From assembly GCF_001612635.1 (NCBI RefSeq), contig NZ_BDAV01000010.1, positions 466,911 to 530,910 of the forward strand: DNA of 64,000 nt. Direction: 5' to 3'. The DNA is from Nocardia africana NBRC 100379. GTDB taxonomy: Bacteria > Actinomycetota > Actinomycetes > Mycobacteriales > Mycobacteriaceae. This document shows, one piece after another, positions 51,775-59,788 of this stretch. Every line of letters starts with the position of its first letter. Position 1 is the stretch's first letter. The notes under the pieces were generated by a model. The model was not told the origin of the DNA. It did no database searches and was given only the letters and a program-made list of their open reading frames with translations. Made by a program: the position numbers and the translations under genes.

Positions 51775-52941
51775 TCAGATGAGAGGTTCGCGTAGTTCCC
51801 GGACGACGATGGCGTTGCCACCCCGTTGTTTCGCCCGATACATGGCGGTGTCCGCGAAACCGAGTAGCAGTTCGGGCGAGAGACGGTCATCGGCTTCGTC
51901 GCTGTCGTCGAAGACCGCCACGCCGATGCTGGCGGTCACCAGAGCGCCGTTGCCCGAACTCTCGATCGCACGCCGGAGCCGCTCGGCCAGTGCCCGAGCG
52001 GCTCCGGCGTCCAGACGTCCGACGATCGTGAACTCCTCCCCGCCGGTGCGCGCGATGGTGGCGGCGGGGTCGGTGGTGTCGCGCAGCCGTGCCGCGGTTC
52101 TGGCCAACACCCTGTCGCCCTCCTGATGACCGAAGGTGTCGTTGACCTCTTTGAATCGATCCAGGTCGATGATCATCGCGCAGATCGGCGCACCGGGGGC
52201 GAACAATCTGGGTAGGTGGTAGTCGAGTCCGCGCCGATTCAACAGGGTGGTCAGTGGATCCGACATCGCGTTCGTGCGCAGCACCCAATAGAAGAACTGC
52301 AGCGTGGGCAGTACGAGGACGACGGCGAGCACCATGATCAGCGTCGTGGCGATCGCGAGCGGGACGTCGCGATCGGAGTCGGAGGTGCCCAGTCGTACCG
52401 TGACCAGCAGCACGGAGAACAGCGACCATCCCGCGTGCGCGGCGAGCGCCTTGGCGCTGTGGAAGAGCGCCAGATAGCCGCCGGTCAGGATGAGGGCGGT
52501 GTTGTTGATCATCGCCACGCGGCTCGAGACCAGCAGACCGTTGATCGTGATGCCGAGGTCTGCGAGCGCGATGAACGCCAGTGATGCCGAGGCACTCGGC
52601 CACGGCAGCAGGTACCAGCGCAGGCCCACCAACAAAGCCAGGACGGCGAACAGCCCGATCACCGCCCGGCCGGCCGCGTTCTGCGGGCCTTCGGACGACA
52701 GCAGGAGCATGAGGACGACGAAACTCAGGCCCAAGGCGGATGTGCCGATCGAGAATTTCAGCAGGCCGAGTGCCGCCTGGTTGCGCAGCGTGCTCAGCAG
52801 CCAGCGATAGTCGGCGGGTTCTCGCCACCACATCCGCACGGCAGCCAGCCCGCCGTAGCTCAGCGCATCGGCGACACGTGCCCGTGCGAACAGGCCCCTG
52901 CCGCGGCGATGCTGGGCGCCGGCCGGCTCGGGTGCAGCCAT
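51775..52941 (-). CDS. Membrane-bound diguanylate cyclase (GGDEF)
   Basis: A 388-residue protein with about six membrane helices (60-225), then a GGDEF domain (DPLTTLLNRRGLDYHL, MIIDLDRFKEVNDTFGHQEGD) whose active site is GGEEF, so it should make cyclic di-GMP. The product-inhibition RxxD motif is absent: the corresponding place reads DPAA. There is no EAL domain. The membrane part may sense a signal. Confidence 0.92.
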   Translation of the reverse strand: MAAPEPAGAQHRRGRGLFARARVADALSYGGLAAVRMWWREPADYRWLLSTLRNQAALGLLKFSIGTSALGLSFVVLMLLLSSEGPQNAAGRAVIGLFAVLALLVGLRWYLLPWPSASASLAFIALADLGITINGLLVSSRVAMINNTALILTGGYLALFHSAKALAAHAGWSLFSVLLVTVRLGTSDSDRDVPLAIATTLIMVLAVVLVLPTLQFFYWVLRTNAMSDPLTTLLNRRGLDYHLPRLFAPGAPICAMIIDLDRFKEVNDTFGHQEGDRVLARTAARLRDTTDPAATIARTGGEEFTIVGRLDAGAARALAERLRRAIESSGNGALVTASIGVAVFDDSDEADDRLSPELLLGFADTAMYRAKQRGGNAIVVRELREPLI

Positions 52942-53117
52942 CCGACAACGCTAGGACAACGTCCGGCGATCTGTGAAGTGCCCCGGTTCTGCCGCGTCCG
53001 CCGGGCAGTTCCGCCGAGCCCTCCCAGGGTGATCCGCCGGTCCTCGCCGGGCGGTGTCCTCCTCCGATACCGTGGATATCCAGCGTCGCGGATGTCGATG
53101 AAGGTGGTGAGATCGCA

Positions 53118-53795
53118 ATGTTCGACCCGTTGGCCGATATCGACCGGGCCCTCGCCGACCGGGCCGGATGGACGTGGTTCGACGACCACCTGCTGTACAC
53201 CTGCGGGGTGCTCGATCTGCTGCGCCGCGAGGAGTTGGCGCGGATGCCCGTCAAGTCGACCCGGATCCGGATCGATCCGGGCGAGGTCTGTATCGCGGAG
53301 GGCCCGGCGACCTGGTCGTTCTGGCGTGCGCCCGGGGACGGCAGGTGGACCCGCAACAACGTCTACGTCGCGGGCAGCGCCTCCTTCGTCGCGGCGGCGC
53401 AACTGGGGAACGCGCTGGTGAATCAGGCCCGGCGCCAGCGGGCGGAGGCCGCGTCCCAACCGCGCTGGATCGCCGAACGCCCGGGTTCGGTGATGATCTC
53501 CGACCGCCGCATCCACCTCACCAACCCCGACTACTCCTTCCGGATCCGCTGGGCGTCACTGGAGACGATCGACCTGACGGCCGCCGATCACGTGGTCGCG
53601 CGCTACGTCGACCGCAACCACACCTTCCATCAATGGCAGGTCCGAACGCCATGGGCCGTACTGATATTCGCCGTCGCCGCCCATCTGCACTTCCCGAATC
53701 ACCCGCTGCTGCTGTCCGGGAATTGGCTACCCGCCGGTTTCGAGGACAAATGCCATCTCGCGGGAAAGAAATGCCCACCGGTCCGAGAGCGCTGA
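53118..53795 (+). CDS. Hypothetical protein
   Basis: This 225-residue protein is not recognised. It is soluble with a mixed composition and notable Trp content (WTWFDDHLLY, WSFWRAP, FHQWQVRTPWAVLIF). The region GSVMISDRRIHLTNPDYSFRIRWASLETIDL has the alternating pattern of a PH-like beta domain. The ATG follows GGTGAG. It lies 79 bp upstream of an AraC-type gene on the same strand. Confidence 0.65.
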   Translation: MFDPLADIDRALADRAGWTWFDDHLLYTCGVLDLLRREELARMPVKSTRIRIDPGEVCIAEGPATWSFWRAPGDGRWTRNNVYVAGSASFVAAAQLGNALVNQARRQRAEAASQPRWIAERPGSVMISDRRIHLTNPDYSFRIRWASLETIDLTAADHVVARYVDRNHTFHQWQVRTPWAVLIFAVAAHLHFPNHPLLLSGNWLPAGFEDKCHLAGKKCPPVRER

Positions 53796-53873
53796 CCTCG
53801 CCTGTGGCAACCCTCGTCCCGCCCGTGGTGGGGATTGCTGGGCAATGTCGGCCCCGCGTGGGACCATCGCGTT

Positions 53874-54311
53874 GTGAGCAGCACATCTGCCCCCGACCCG
53901 CGCCTGCGCGATCTCGCGCGGCTGCGCAGAGTCCGCGACCGCATCGACCGGGAATATGCGAAGCCCCTGGATGTGGAGGCCCTCGCGCGCGATGTGCACA
54001 TGTCCGCGGGGCATCTGAGCCGGCAGTTCCGCCTCGCCTACGGGGAGTCGCCGTACGGCTACCTCATGACGCGCCGAATCGAACGCGCGATGGCGCTGCT
54101 GCGCCGGGGCGATCTCAGCGTGACGGAGGTGTGCTTCGAGGTCGGCTGCCAATCGCTGGGCACGTTCAGTACCCGCTTCACCGAACTGGTCGGAGTGCCG
54201 CCGAGTGTGTACCGGCGCGAGGCCGCCGACGCCACCCTGGGCATGCCGTCGTGTGTCGCGAAACAGGTGACCAGACCGATCAGGAATCGAGAAGCGCAGG
54301 TTACCGAGTAG
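53874..54311 (+). CDS. AraC-type regulator, HTH domain only
   Basis: A 145-residue protein with the double helix-turn-helix of AraC (DVEALARDVHMSAGHLSRQFRLAYGESP and VTEVCFEVGCQSLGTFSTRFTELVGVPPSVYRR) and no sensor domain. The GTG at 53874 is a better start than the TTG at 53835. The next gene, a VOC protein, begins eight bases later, and a UvrA-like ATPase follows. It probably controls this small resistance cassette. Confidence 0.88.
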   Translation: MSSTSAPDPRLRDLARLRRVRDRIDREYAKPLDVEALARDVHMSAGHLSRQFRLAYGESPYGYLMTRRIERAMALLRRGDLSVTEVCFEVGCQSLGTFSTRFTELVGVPPSVYRREAADATLGMPSCVAKQVTRPIRNREAQVTE

Positions 54312-54319
54312 GAATTAGC

Positions 54320-54739
54320 GTGAGCGACATGGACATCACCATTCACGACACCTTCCTCCCGCAAGACGATCCGGAGGCCGCGCTGGCCTTCTACCGCGAC
54401 ACCCTCGGCTTCGAGGTGCGCAACGACGTCGGCTTCAAGGGCATGCACTGGATCACGGTCGGTCCCGCCGGACAGCCGGACATCTCGATCGTGCTCTACC
54501 CGCCGAACGCCACCCCCGGCGTCACCGAAGAAGAGCAGCGCACCATCTCCGAGATGATGGCCAAGGGCACCTTCGCCAGCCTCAACCTCGCCGCCAAGAA
54601 CGTCGACGAGGTGTTCGAGCGGCTGCAGGCCAAGGGGGCCGAGGTCGTGCAGGAGCCGACCGATCAGCCCTACGGACTGCGCGACTGCGCGTTCCGCGAC
54701 CCCTCGGGCAATCTGCTGCGGATTCAACAGGCCTCCTGA
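54320..54739 (+). CDS. VOC family protein
   Basis: A 139-residue VOC protein (ALAFYRDTLGFEVRNDVGFKGMHWITVG, VFERLQAKGAEVVQEPTDQPYGLRDCAFRDPSGNLLRI), close to the type often annotated with glyoxalase or bleomycin-resistance proteins. The GTG at 54320 follows AGGAA; ATG 54329 is possible. It lies between AraC and a UvrA-like gene in a conserved-looking trio, perhaps binding the same compound that damages or intercalates DNA. Confidence 0.88.
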   Translation: MSDMDITIHDTFLPQDDPEAALAFYRDTLGFEVRNDVGFKGMHWITVGPAGQPDISIVLYPPNATPGVTEEEQRTISEMMAKGTFASLNLAAKNVDEVFERLQAKGAEVVQEPTDQPYGLRDCAFRDPSGNLLRIQQAS

Positions 54740-54800
54740 GCCTTTCCCGACAACCGAGCCGGCCGGCGGACCAGGCCGCCCATCCGAAATTGGAGAAACC

Positions 54801-57176
54801 ATGAGCAAGGCCCCGACGCCGGACCGGCACGTTGCCGACACCCACGACCTGATCCGCGTACACGGTGCGCGGGTCAACAACCTCAAGGACATCAGTGTCG
54901 AAATCCCCAAGCGTCGCCTGACCGTCTTCACCGGCGTCTCGGGATCGGGGAAGAGTTCGCTGGTCTTCGGCACCATCGCCGCGGAATCGCAGCGGATGAT
55001 CAACGAGACCTACAGCGCCTTCGTCCAGGGCTTCATGCCGACGCTGTCGCGGCCCGAGGTCGACTTCCTGGACGGCCTCACCACCGCGATCTCGGTCGAC
55101 CAGGAGCGGATGGGCGCCAACCCCCGCTCCACGGTCGGCACCGCCACCGACGCCAACGCGATGTTGCGCATCCTGTTCAGCCGCCTCGCCCGGCCGCAGA
55201 TCGGCTCGCCGAACGCGTATTCGTTCAATGTGCCCTCGGTGACCGCCAGCGGTGCGATCACGGTCGAGCGCGGCGGCAAGACCAAGGCCGAGAAGGCGAC
55301 CTTCCACCGCCTCGGCGGTATGTGCCCGCGCTGTGAGGGCATGGGCTCGGTCACCGATTTCGACCTGACCGCCCTCTACGACGACAGCCTGTCGCTCAAC
55401 CAAGGTGCGCTCACCATCCCCGGGTACAGCATGGACGGCTGGTTCGGCCGCATCTACCGCGGCTGCGGGCTGTTCGACCCGGACAAGCCGATCCGCAAGT
55501 ACAACAAGCGCGAACTGCACGATCTGCTCTACAAGGAGCCGACCAAGATCAAGGTCGAGGGCATCAACCTCACCTACGAGGGTCTGGTCCCGAAGATCCA
55601 GAAGTCGATGTTGTCCAAGGATGTCGATTCGCTGCAGCCGCATATCCGCGCGTTCGTCGAGCGCGCGGTGACCTTCACGACCTGCCCGGAATGTGAGGGC
55701 ACCCGGCTCAGCGCCGAAGCCCGGTCCTCGAAGATCGGCGACAAGAGCATCGCCGACGTCTGCCGGATGCAGATCAGCGACCTCGCCGAATGGGTGCGCG
55801 AACTCGACGAGCCGTCGGTCGCGCCGCTGCTGAAGGGGCTGCAGCATCTGCTCGACTCGTTCACCGAGATCGGCCTCGGCTATCTGTCGCTGGATCGGCC
55901 GGCGGGCACGCTCTCGGGCGGTGAAGCGCAGCGCACCAAGATGATTCGCCACCTCGGCTCGTCGCTGACCGATGTCACCTACGTCTTCGACGAACCCACC
56001 ATCGGCCTGCATCCGCACGACATCGAGCGGATGAACAATCTGCTGTTGCAGTTGCGCGACAAGGGCAACACGGTGCTGGTGGTGGAACACAAACCGGAAG
56101 CGATCGCGATCGCCGACCACATCGTCGATCTGGGTCCTGGCGCCGGAAGTCAGGGCGGCACAGTCTGTTTCGAGGGCGATATCGAGGGGCTGCGAGCCAG
56201 TGACACGATCACCGGCCGCCATCTCGACGATCGGGCGAAACTCAAGGACGCACCCCGGAAGTCGTCCGGCGCGTTGGAGATTCGCGGCGCCTCCACCCAC
56301 AACCTGAAGGATGTGGACGTCGACATCCCGCTCGGGGTGCTGTGTGTGATCACCGGCGTGGCCGGATCCGGTAAGAGTTCGCTCATCCACGGGTCGGTCG
56401 CCGACCGCGACGACGTCGTGGTGGTCGATCAGGGCGCGATCCGCGGCTCCCGACGCAGTAATCCGGCCACCTACACCGGACTGCTCGAACCGATCCGCAA
56501 GGCGTTCGCCAAGGCCAACGGCGTGAAGCCGGCGCTGTTCAGCGCCAACTCCGAAGGCGCGTGCCCCACCTGCAACGGCGCCGGCGTGATCTACACCGAT
56601 CTGGCGATGATGGCCGGCGTCGCGACCACCTGCGAGGAATGCGACGGGAAACGCTTCCAGGCGGCGGTCCTGGACTACCACCTCGGCGGCCGCAACATCA
56701 GCGAGGTGCTGGAGATGTCGGTGGCCGAAGCCGAGGAGTTCTTCGGCGCGGGTGAGGCGAAACTTCCGGCGGCACACAAGATCCTGCAGCGCCTCGGCGA
56801 TGTCGGGCTCGGCTACCTGAAACTGGGCCAACCCCTCACCACGCTGTCGGGCGGTGAACGCCAGCGCATCAAACTCGCCACCCACATGGGCGAGAAGGGC
56901 GGGATCTACGTCCTCGACGAGCCGACGACGGGCCTGCATCTCGCCGATGTGGAGAACCTGCTCGGCCTGCTCGACCGCCTCGTGGACTCGGGCAAGTCGG
57001 TGATCGTCATCGAGCACCACCAGGCGGTCATGGCGCATGCCGACTGGATCATCGACCTCGGGCCCGGCGCCGGCCACGACGGCGGGCGCATCGTTTTCGA
57101 GGGAACGCCGGCCGATCTGGTCGCCGACAGTTCGACGCTCACGGGCGAACACCTCGCCGCGTACATCGGCGGATAG
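54801..57176 (+). CDS. UvrA-like ATPase (DrrC type), drug resistance
   Basis: A 791-residue twin ABC-ATPase of the UvrA family. It has two Walker A motifs (GVSGSGKSSL, GVAGSGKSSL), two signatures (TLSGGEAQR, TLSGGERQR) and zinc-type CxxC pairs (CPRCEG, CPECEG; CPTCNG, CEECDG). It is about 150-200 residues shorter than repair UvrA, consistent with loss of the UvrB-interacting part, as in DrrC-type proteins that protect producers of DNA-binding drugs. The preceding AraC and VOC genes support a resistance role. Confidence 0.9.
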   Translation: MSKAPTPDRHVADTHDLIRVHGARVNNLKDISVEIPKRRLTVFTGVSGSGKSSLVFGTIAAESQRMINETYSAFVQGFMPTLSRPEVDFLDGLTTAISVDQERMGANPRSTVGTATDANAMLRILFSRLARPQIGSPNAYSFNVPSVTASGAITVERGGKTKAEKATFHRLGGMCPRCEGMGSVTDFDLTALYDDSLSLNQGALTIPGYSMDGWFGRIYRGCGLFDPDKPIRKYNKRELHDLLYKEPTKIKVEGINLTYEGLVPKIQKSMLSKDVDSLQPHIRAFVERAVTFTTCPECEGTRLSAEARSSKIGDKSIADVCRMQISDLAEWVRELDEPSVAPLLKGLQHLLDSFTEIGLGYLSLDRPAGTLSGGEAQRTKMIRHLGSSLTDVTYVFDEPTIGLHPHDIERMNNLLLQLRDKGNTVLVVEHKPEAIAIADHIVDLGPGAGSQGGTVCFEGDIEGLRASDTITGRHLDDRAKLKDAPRKSSGALEIRGASTHNLKDVDVDIPLGVLCVITGVAGSGKSSLIHGSVADRDDVVVVDQGAIRGSRRSNPATYTGLLEPIRKAFAKANGVKPALFSANSEGACPTCNGAGVIYTDLAMMAGVATTCEECDGKRFQAAVLDYHLGGRNISEVLEMSVAEAEEFFGAGEAKLPAAHKILQRLGDVGLGYLKLGQPLTTLSGGERQRIKLATHMGEKGGIYVLDEPTTGLHLADVENLLGLLDRLVDSGKSVIVIEHHQAVMAHADWIIDLGPGAGHDGGRIVFEGTPADLVADSSTLTGEHLAAYIGG

Positions 57177-57222
57177 TCCGCGATCCCCTGCGGCGGCCGG
57201 CGAGCAGTCCGGTTCGCCGAGC

Positions 57223-57256
57223 GCCTGCCGGTTCCGGTCGACCGGAACCGGCAGGC
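57223..57256. terminator. Perfect 34-bp palindrome between the UvrA-like and SDR genes
   Basis: The left arm GCCTGCCGGTTCCGGTC (57223-57239) is exactly complementary to the right arm (57240-57256). Between convergent genes this would act as a very stable hairpin terminator in both directions. Confidence 0.8.
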
Positions 57257-57308
57257 CGGGTGCGTCGGCGCGGGCGGCTCAATGCTGCGCCGACGCGGTC
57301 TGTGGCCG

Positions 57309-58142
57309 CTACGGCACGGTCGGATCGGCGAGGCCGCGTTCGTAGGCGGCACGGGCGGTGGAACCGCGGGTCGCGGCGACCTGGTCCGGAACCATGCGCC
57401 GGAAGGTCAGGTCGCGCAGGCGCTGCGGAAGCAGTTCGGCGAGCCGGACGAGCGGTCCGATGTACCGCGGCACGGTGACCTCGAACCGAGGATGTTCGAT
57501 CGTCCGCAGCACCGCTCGCGCCACATCGGCGGGCTCCAGCAGTGTCGCGGCGCCGGTGTCGGTACCCGCGGCCAGTTCGGTCGCGACGACCCCCGGCATG
57601 ATCACCGAGATCCGCACGCCGCTGCCGCGCAGTTCCTCGCGCACGCCGGTCAGGTAGCCGAGCACCCCGTGTTTGGTTGCGGCGTAGGTCGATTCGCCGG
57701 GCGGGGACAACCGGGCGGCGGCCGAGGCGATGGTGACGATGTGGCCCTTCCCGCGCGCCCGCATGCCCGGTGCGATCAGCCGCACGCCCCGAATCACGCC
57801 GTGCAGATTGACCTCCAGCATGCGCGTGGTCGCCACCTCCGGCTCGGCGGCGAACGGACCCACCCACATCACACCGGCGTTGTTGACCAGCACGTCGATC
57901 GGCCCCCACAACGATTCCACCGCGGCGAGGAAGCCGCGGAAGGAGTCCGTGTCGGTCACGTCGAGCGCGAAACCGCGGACGGCACCGGATAATTCGGCCG
58001 CGGTGGCGACCGCGGCCGGCTCGTCCCGGTCGCCGATGGCCACCCGGGCACCGGCCTCGGCGAGCACACGCGCGATCTCCCGGCCTATGCCCCGTGCTCC
58101 GCCTGTCACGGCGACGACACGACCGGCAATCGGTGAGGACAT
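57309..58142 (-). CDS. Short-chain dehydrogenase/reductase
   Basis: A 277-residue classical SDR with TGGARGIG near the N-terminus, NNAG, the catalytic Ser in IASAAARLS and YAATK. It has a longer C-terminal segment than simple SDRs. It would oxidise or reduce an alcohol/ketone with NAD(P). It is divergent from a TetR gene with a 20-bp dyad between them, which marks it as a likely target. The substrate is unknown. Confidence 0.92.
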   Translation of the reverse strand: MSSPIAGRVVAVTGGARGIGREIARVLAEAGARVAIGDRDEPAAVATAAELSGAVRGFALDVTDTDSFRGFLAAVESLWGPIDVLVNNAGVMWVGPFAAEPEVATTRMLEVNLHGVIRGVRLIAPGMRARGKGHIVTIASAAARLSPPGESTYAATKHGVLGYLTGVREELRGSGVRISVIMPGVVATELAAGTDTGAATLLEPADVARAVLRTIEHPRFEVTVPRYIGPLVRLAELLPQRLRDLTFRRMVPDQVAATRGSTARAAYERGLADPTVP

Positions 58143-58157
58143 GGACGGTTCTCCATT

Positions 58158-58177
58158 CTGACATGCCTGCGTGTCAG
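58158..58177. promoter_or_regulatory. TetR-type operator between the SDR and TetR genes
   Basis: CTGACATGCCTGCGTGTCAG is a dyad with arms CTGACA and TGTCAG and an inner GC/GC pairing. It lies 15 bp upstream of the SDR start and 46 bp upstream of the TetR start. Confidence 0.68.
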
Positions 58178-58223
58178 CAACGATGCTCTAGTGTGCCATA
58201 GGCCGGGAGGTAAGGACAGGGGC

Positions 58224-58880
58224 ATGCCAGGACGGAAGTATCAGGGACTGATGCCGGACGAGCGCCGCCTGCAGCGGCGCGCGGCGATCCTGGACGCCGC
58301 ACTGGAGGTTTTCGGCACCAGCGGTTATGCGGGCAGTTCGGTCAAACAGATCTGCCGCGTCGCGCGCCTCACCGAACGCTATTTCTACGAGTCCTTCACC
58401 GACCGCGAAAGTTGCCTGGCCGCCCTGTATTCCGAGATCGTGGACCGGGTGCGCGCCGCGACCATGGCCGCGATGATGTCGGCGGGCGACGACATCGACG
58501 ACCGCACCCGTGCCGGAATCCGGACGTTCATCGACTATCTGACCGAGGATCGGCGGCTTGCCAGGGTGGCCCTGATCGAGGCCGTCGGCGTGTCCTCCGC
58601 CATGGAGGAACGCCGCCACCAGGTACTGCGCGAATTCGCGGAGATCGTCACCACCACCTGGGCCGCCGCCCGCTCCGAACCCCTGTCGGCCAAACAACAT
58701 TCGGCCGCGGTCGCCCTCGTCGGCGGCGTCAACCACCTGCTGGTCGACTGGCTGATGAGCGGCACTCCCCAGACCCCCGCCGCGCTCACCGACGTCTGCA
58801 CCACCCTGTTCATCTCCGCCCGCCACACCCTCGAAGCGGAGGCCCCGACCACGGAGACACCATGGCCGACGATCCCCTGA
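58224..58880 (+). CDS. TetR family transcriptional regulator
   Basis: A 218-residue TetR protein. After MPGRKYQGLMPDERRLQRRA comes the helix-turn-helix ILDAALEVFGTSGYAGSSVKQICRVARLTERYFYESFTDRESCLAAL. The ATG at 58224 follows AAGGACAGGG. It is divergent from the SDR and overlaps the next gene (dienelactone hydrolase) by 19 bases, so all three are probably one regulatory unit. Confidence 0.9.
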   Translation: MPGRKYQGLMPDERRLQRRAAILDAALEVFGTSGYAGSSVKQICRVARLTERYFYESFTDRESCLAALYSEIVDRVRAATMAAMMSAGDDIDDRTRAGIRTFIDYLTEDRRLARVALIEAVGVSSAMEERRHQVLREFAEIVTTTWAAARSEPLSAKQHSAAVALVGGVNHLLVDWLMSGTPQTPAALTDVCTTLFISARHTLEAEAPTTETPWPTIP

Positions 58881-59710
58881 TCGACTTCACCCGTGAATCG
58901 TTCACTCACGCGGGCATCAGCCACCCGATCTTCCGGTCCGGAACGGGTCCGGCGGTCATCGTGATGACCGAGGTCCCCGGTATCACGCCGAAGGTGGCCG
59001 AATTCGCCCGGCGCGTCCGCGATCTCGGCCTGACCGCGGTACTACCGGATATGTTCGGCACGGCCGGGCGCGACCCCGGGCCCGCCGGTCACGGCCTGTT
59101 GCGCAGCGCGACCTACCAGGTCGGCACCATCGCCCGGCTCTGCATCGGGCAGGAGTTCAGCATGCTGGCAGGCCCGCGTAACTCACCCATCACCACCTGG
59201 TTGCGCGCACTGGGCGCCGCCGAACACCGGCGCTGCGGCGGACCGGGCATCGGTGCCGTCGGAATGTGTCTGACCGGCGGATTCGCTCTCGCCATGGCCG
59301 CCGACGACCGTCTGCTCGCGCCGGTGCTGTCGCAGCCGGCCACGCCGGTGCCGCTGACCCGCCGTCACCGCCGCGGAATCGGCATCGAGACAGCGGATCT
59401 CGCGCGCATCCGACAGCGATGCGCGCAGGGCCTCGGCGTCGTCGGCCTCCGCTTTCGCGGCGACCGACTGGTCCCGGAAGAGCGATTCGCCTCCCTGCGC
59501 AGACAACTGGGCCCAGCCTTCGTGGCAGTGGAGCTGGACCCCGAGTCCGCGAATCCGGACGCGCCGATGCGGCCGCATTCGGTACTGACCGAACACCTCG
59601 TCGACACGCCCGGACATCCCACGCGGCAGGCGCTCGACCTGGTTCTCGAGCACCTTCGAACCCGACTGCTCGATCCCCACGCCGACCGGCCCGCACTCCA
59701 CGAGTCCTAG
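58862..59710 (+). CDS. Dienelactone hydrolase family protein
   Basis: A 282-residue alpha/beta hydrolase of the dienelactone hydrolase type. The nucleophile is cysteine in VGMCLTGGF, with the acid probably Asp in FRGDRLV and the base His near DTPGHPTR. These enzymes open lactones in aromatic degradation, but many act on other esters. The start overlaps the end of the TetR gene. Confidence 0.88.
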   Translation: MADDPLIDFTRESFTHAGISHPIFRSGTGPAVIVMTEVPGITPKVAEFARRVRDLGLTAVLPDMFGTAGRDPGPAGHGLLRSATYQVGTIARLCIGQEFSMLAGPRNSPITTWLRALGAAEHRRCGGPGIGAVGMCLTGGFALAMAADDRLLAPVLSQPATPVPLTRRHRRGIGIETADLARIRQRCAQGLGVVGLRFRGDRLVPEERFASLRRQLGPAFVAVELDPESANPDAPMRPHSVLTEHLVDTPGHPTRQALDLVLEHLRTRLLDPHADRPALHES

Positions 59711-59739
59711 GGCACCCCTTACCCGATCGATACGACAAC

Positions 59740-59767
59740 GCCCCGCCTCGGATGACCGAGGCGGGGC
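59740..59767. terminator. rpoC terminator, shared with the hydrolase gene
   Basis: GCCCCGCCTCGG (59740-59751) and CCGAGGCGGGGC (59756-59767) form a perfect 12-bp stem with an ATGA loop, 21 bp past the rpoC stop on the minus strand and 29 bp past the hydrolase stop on the plus strand. Confidence 0.88.
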
Positions 59768-59788
59768 GAAGTGCCTTACTACGCGGTG

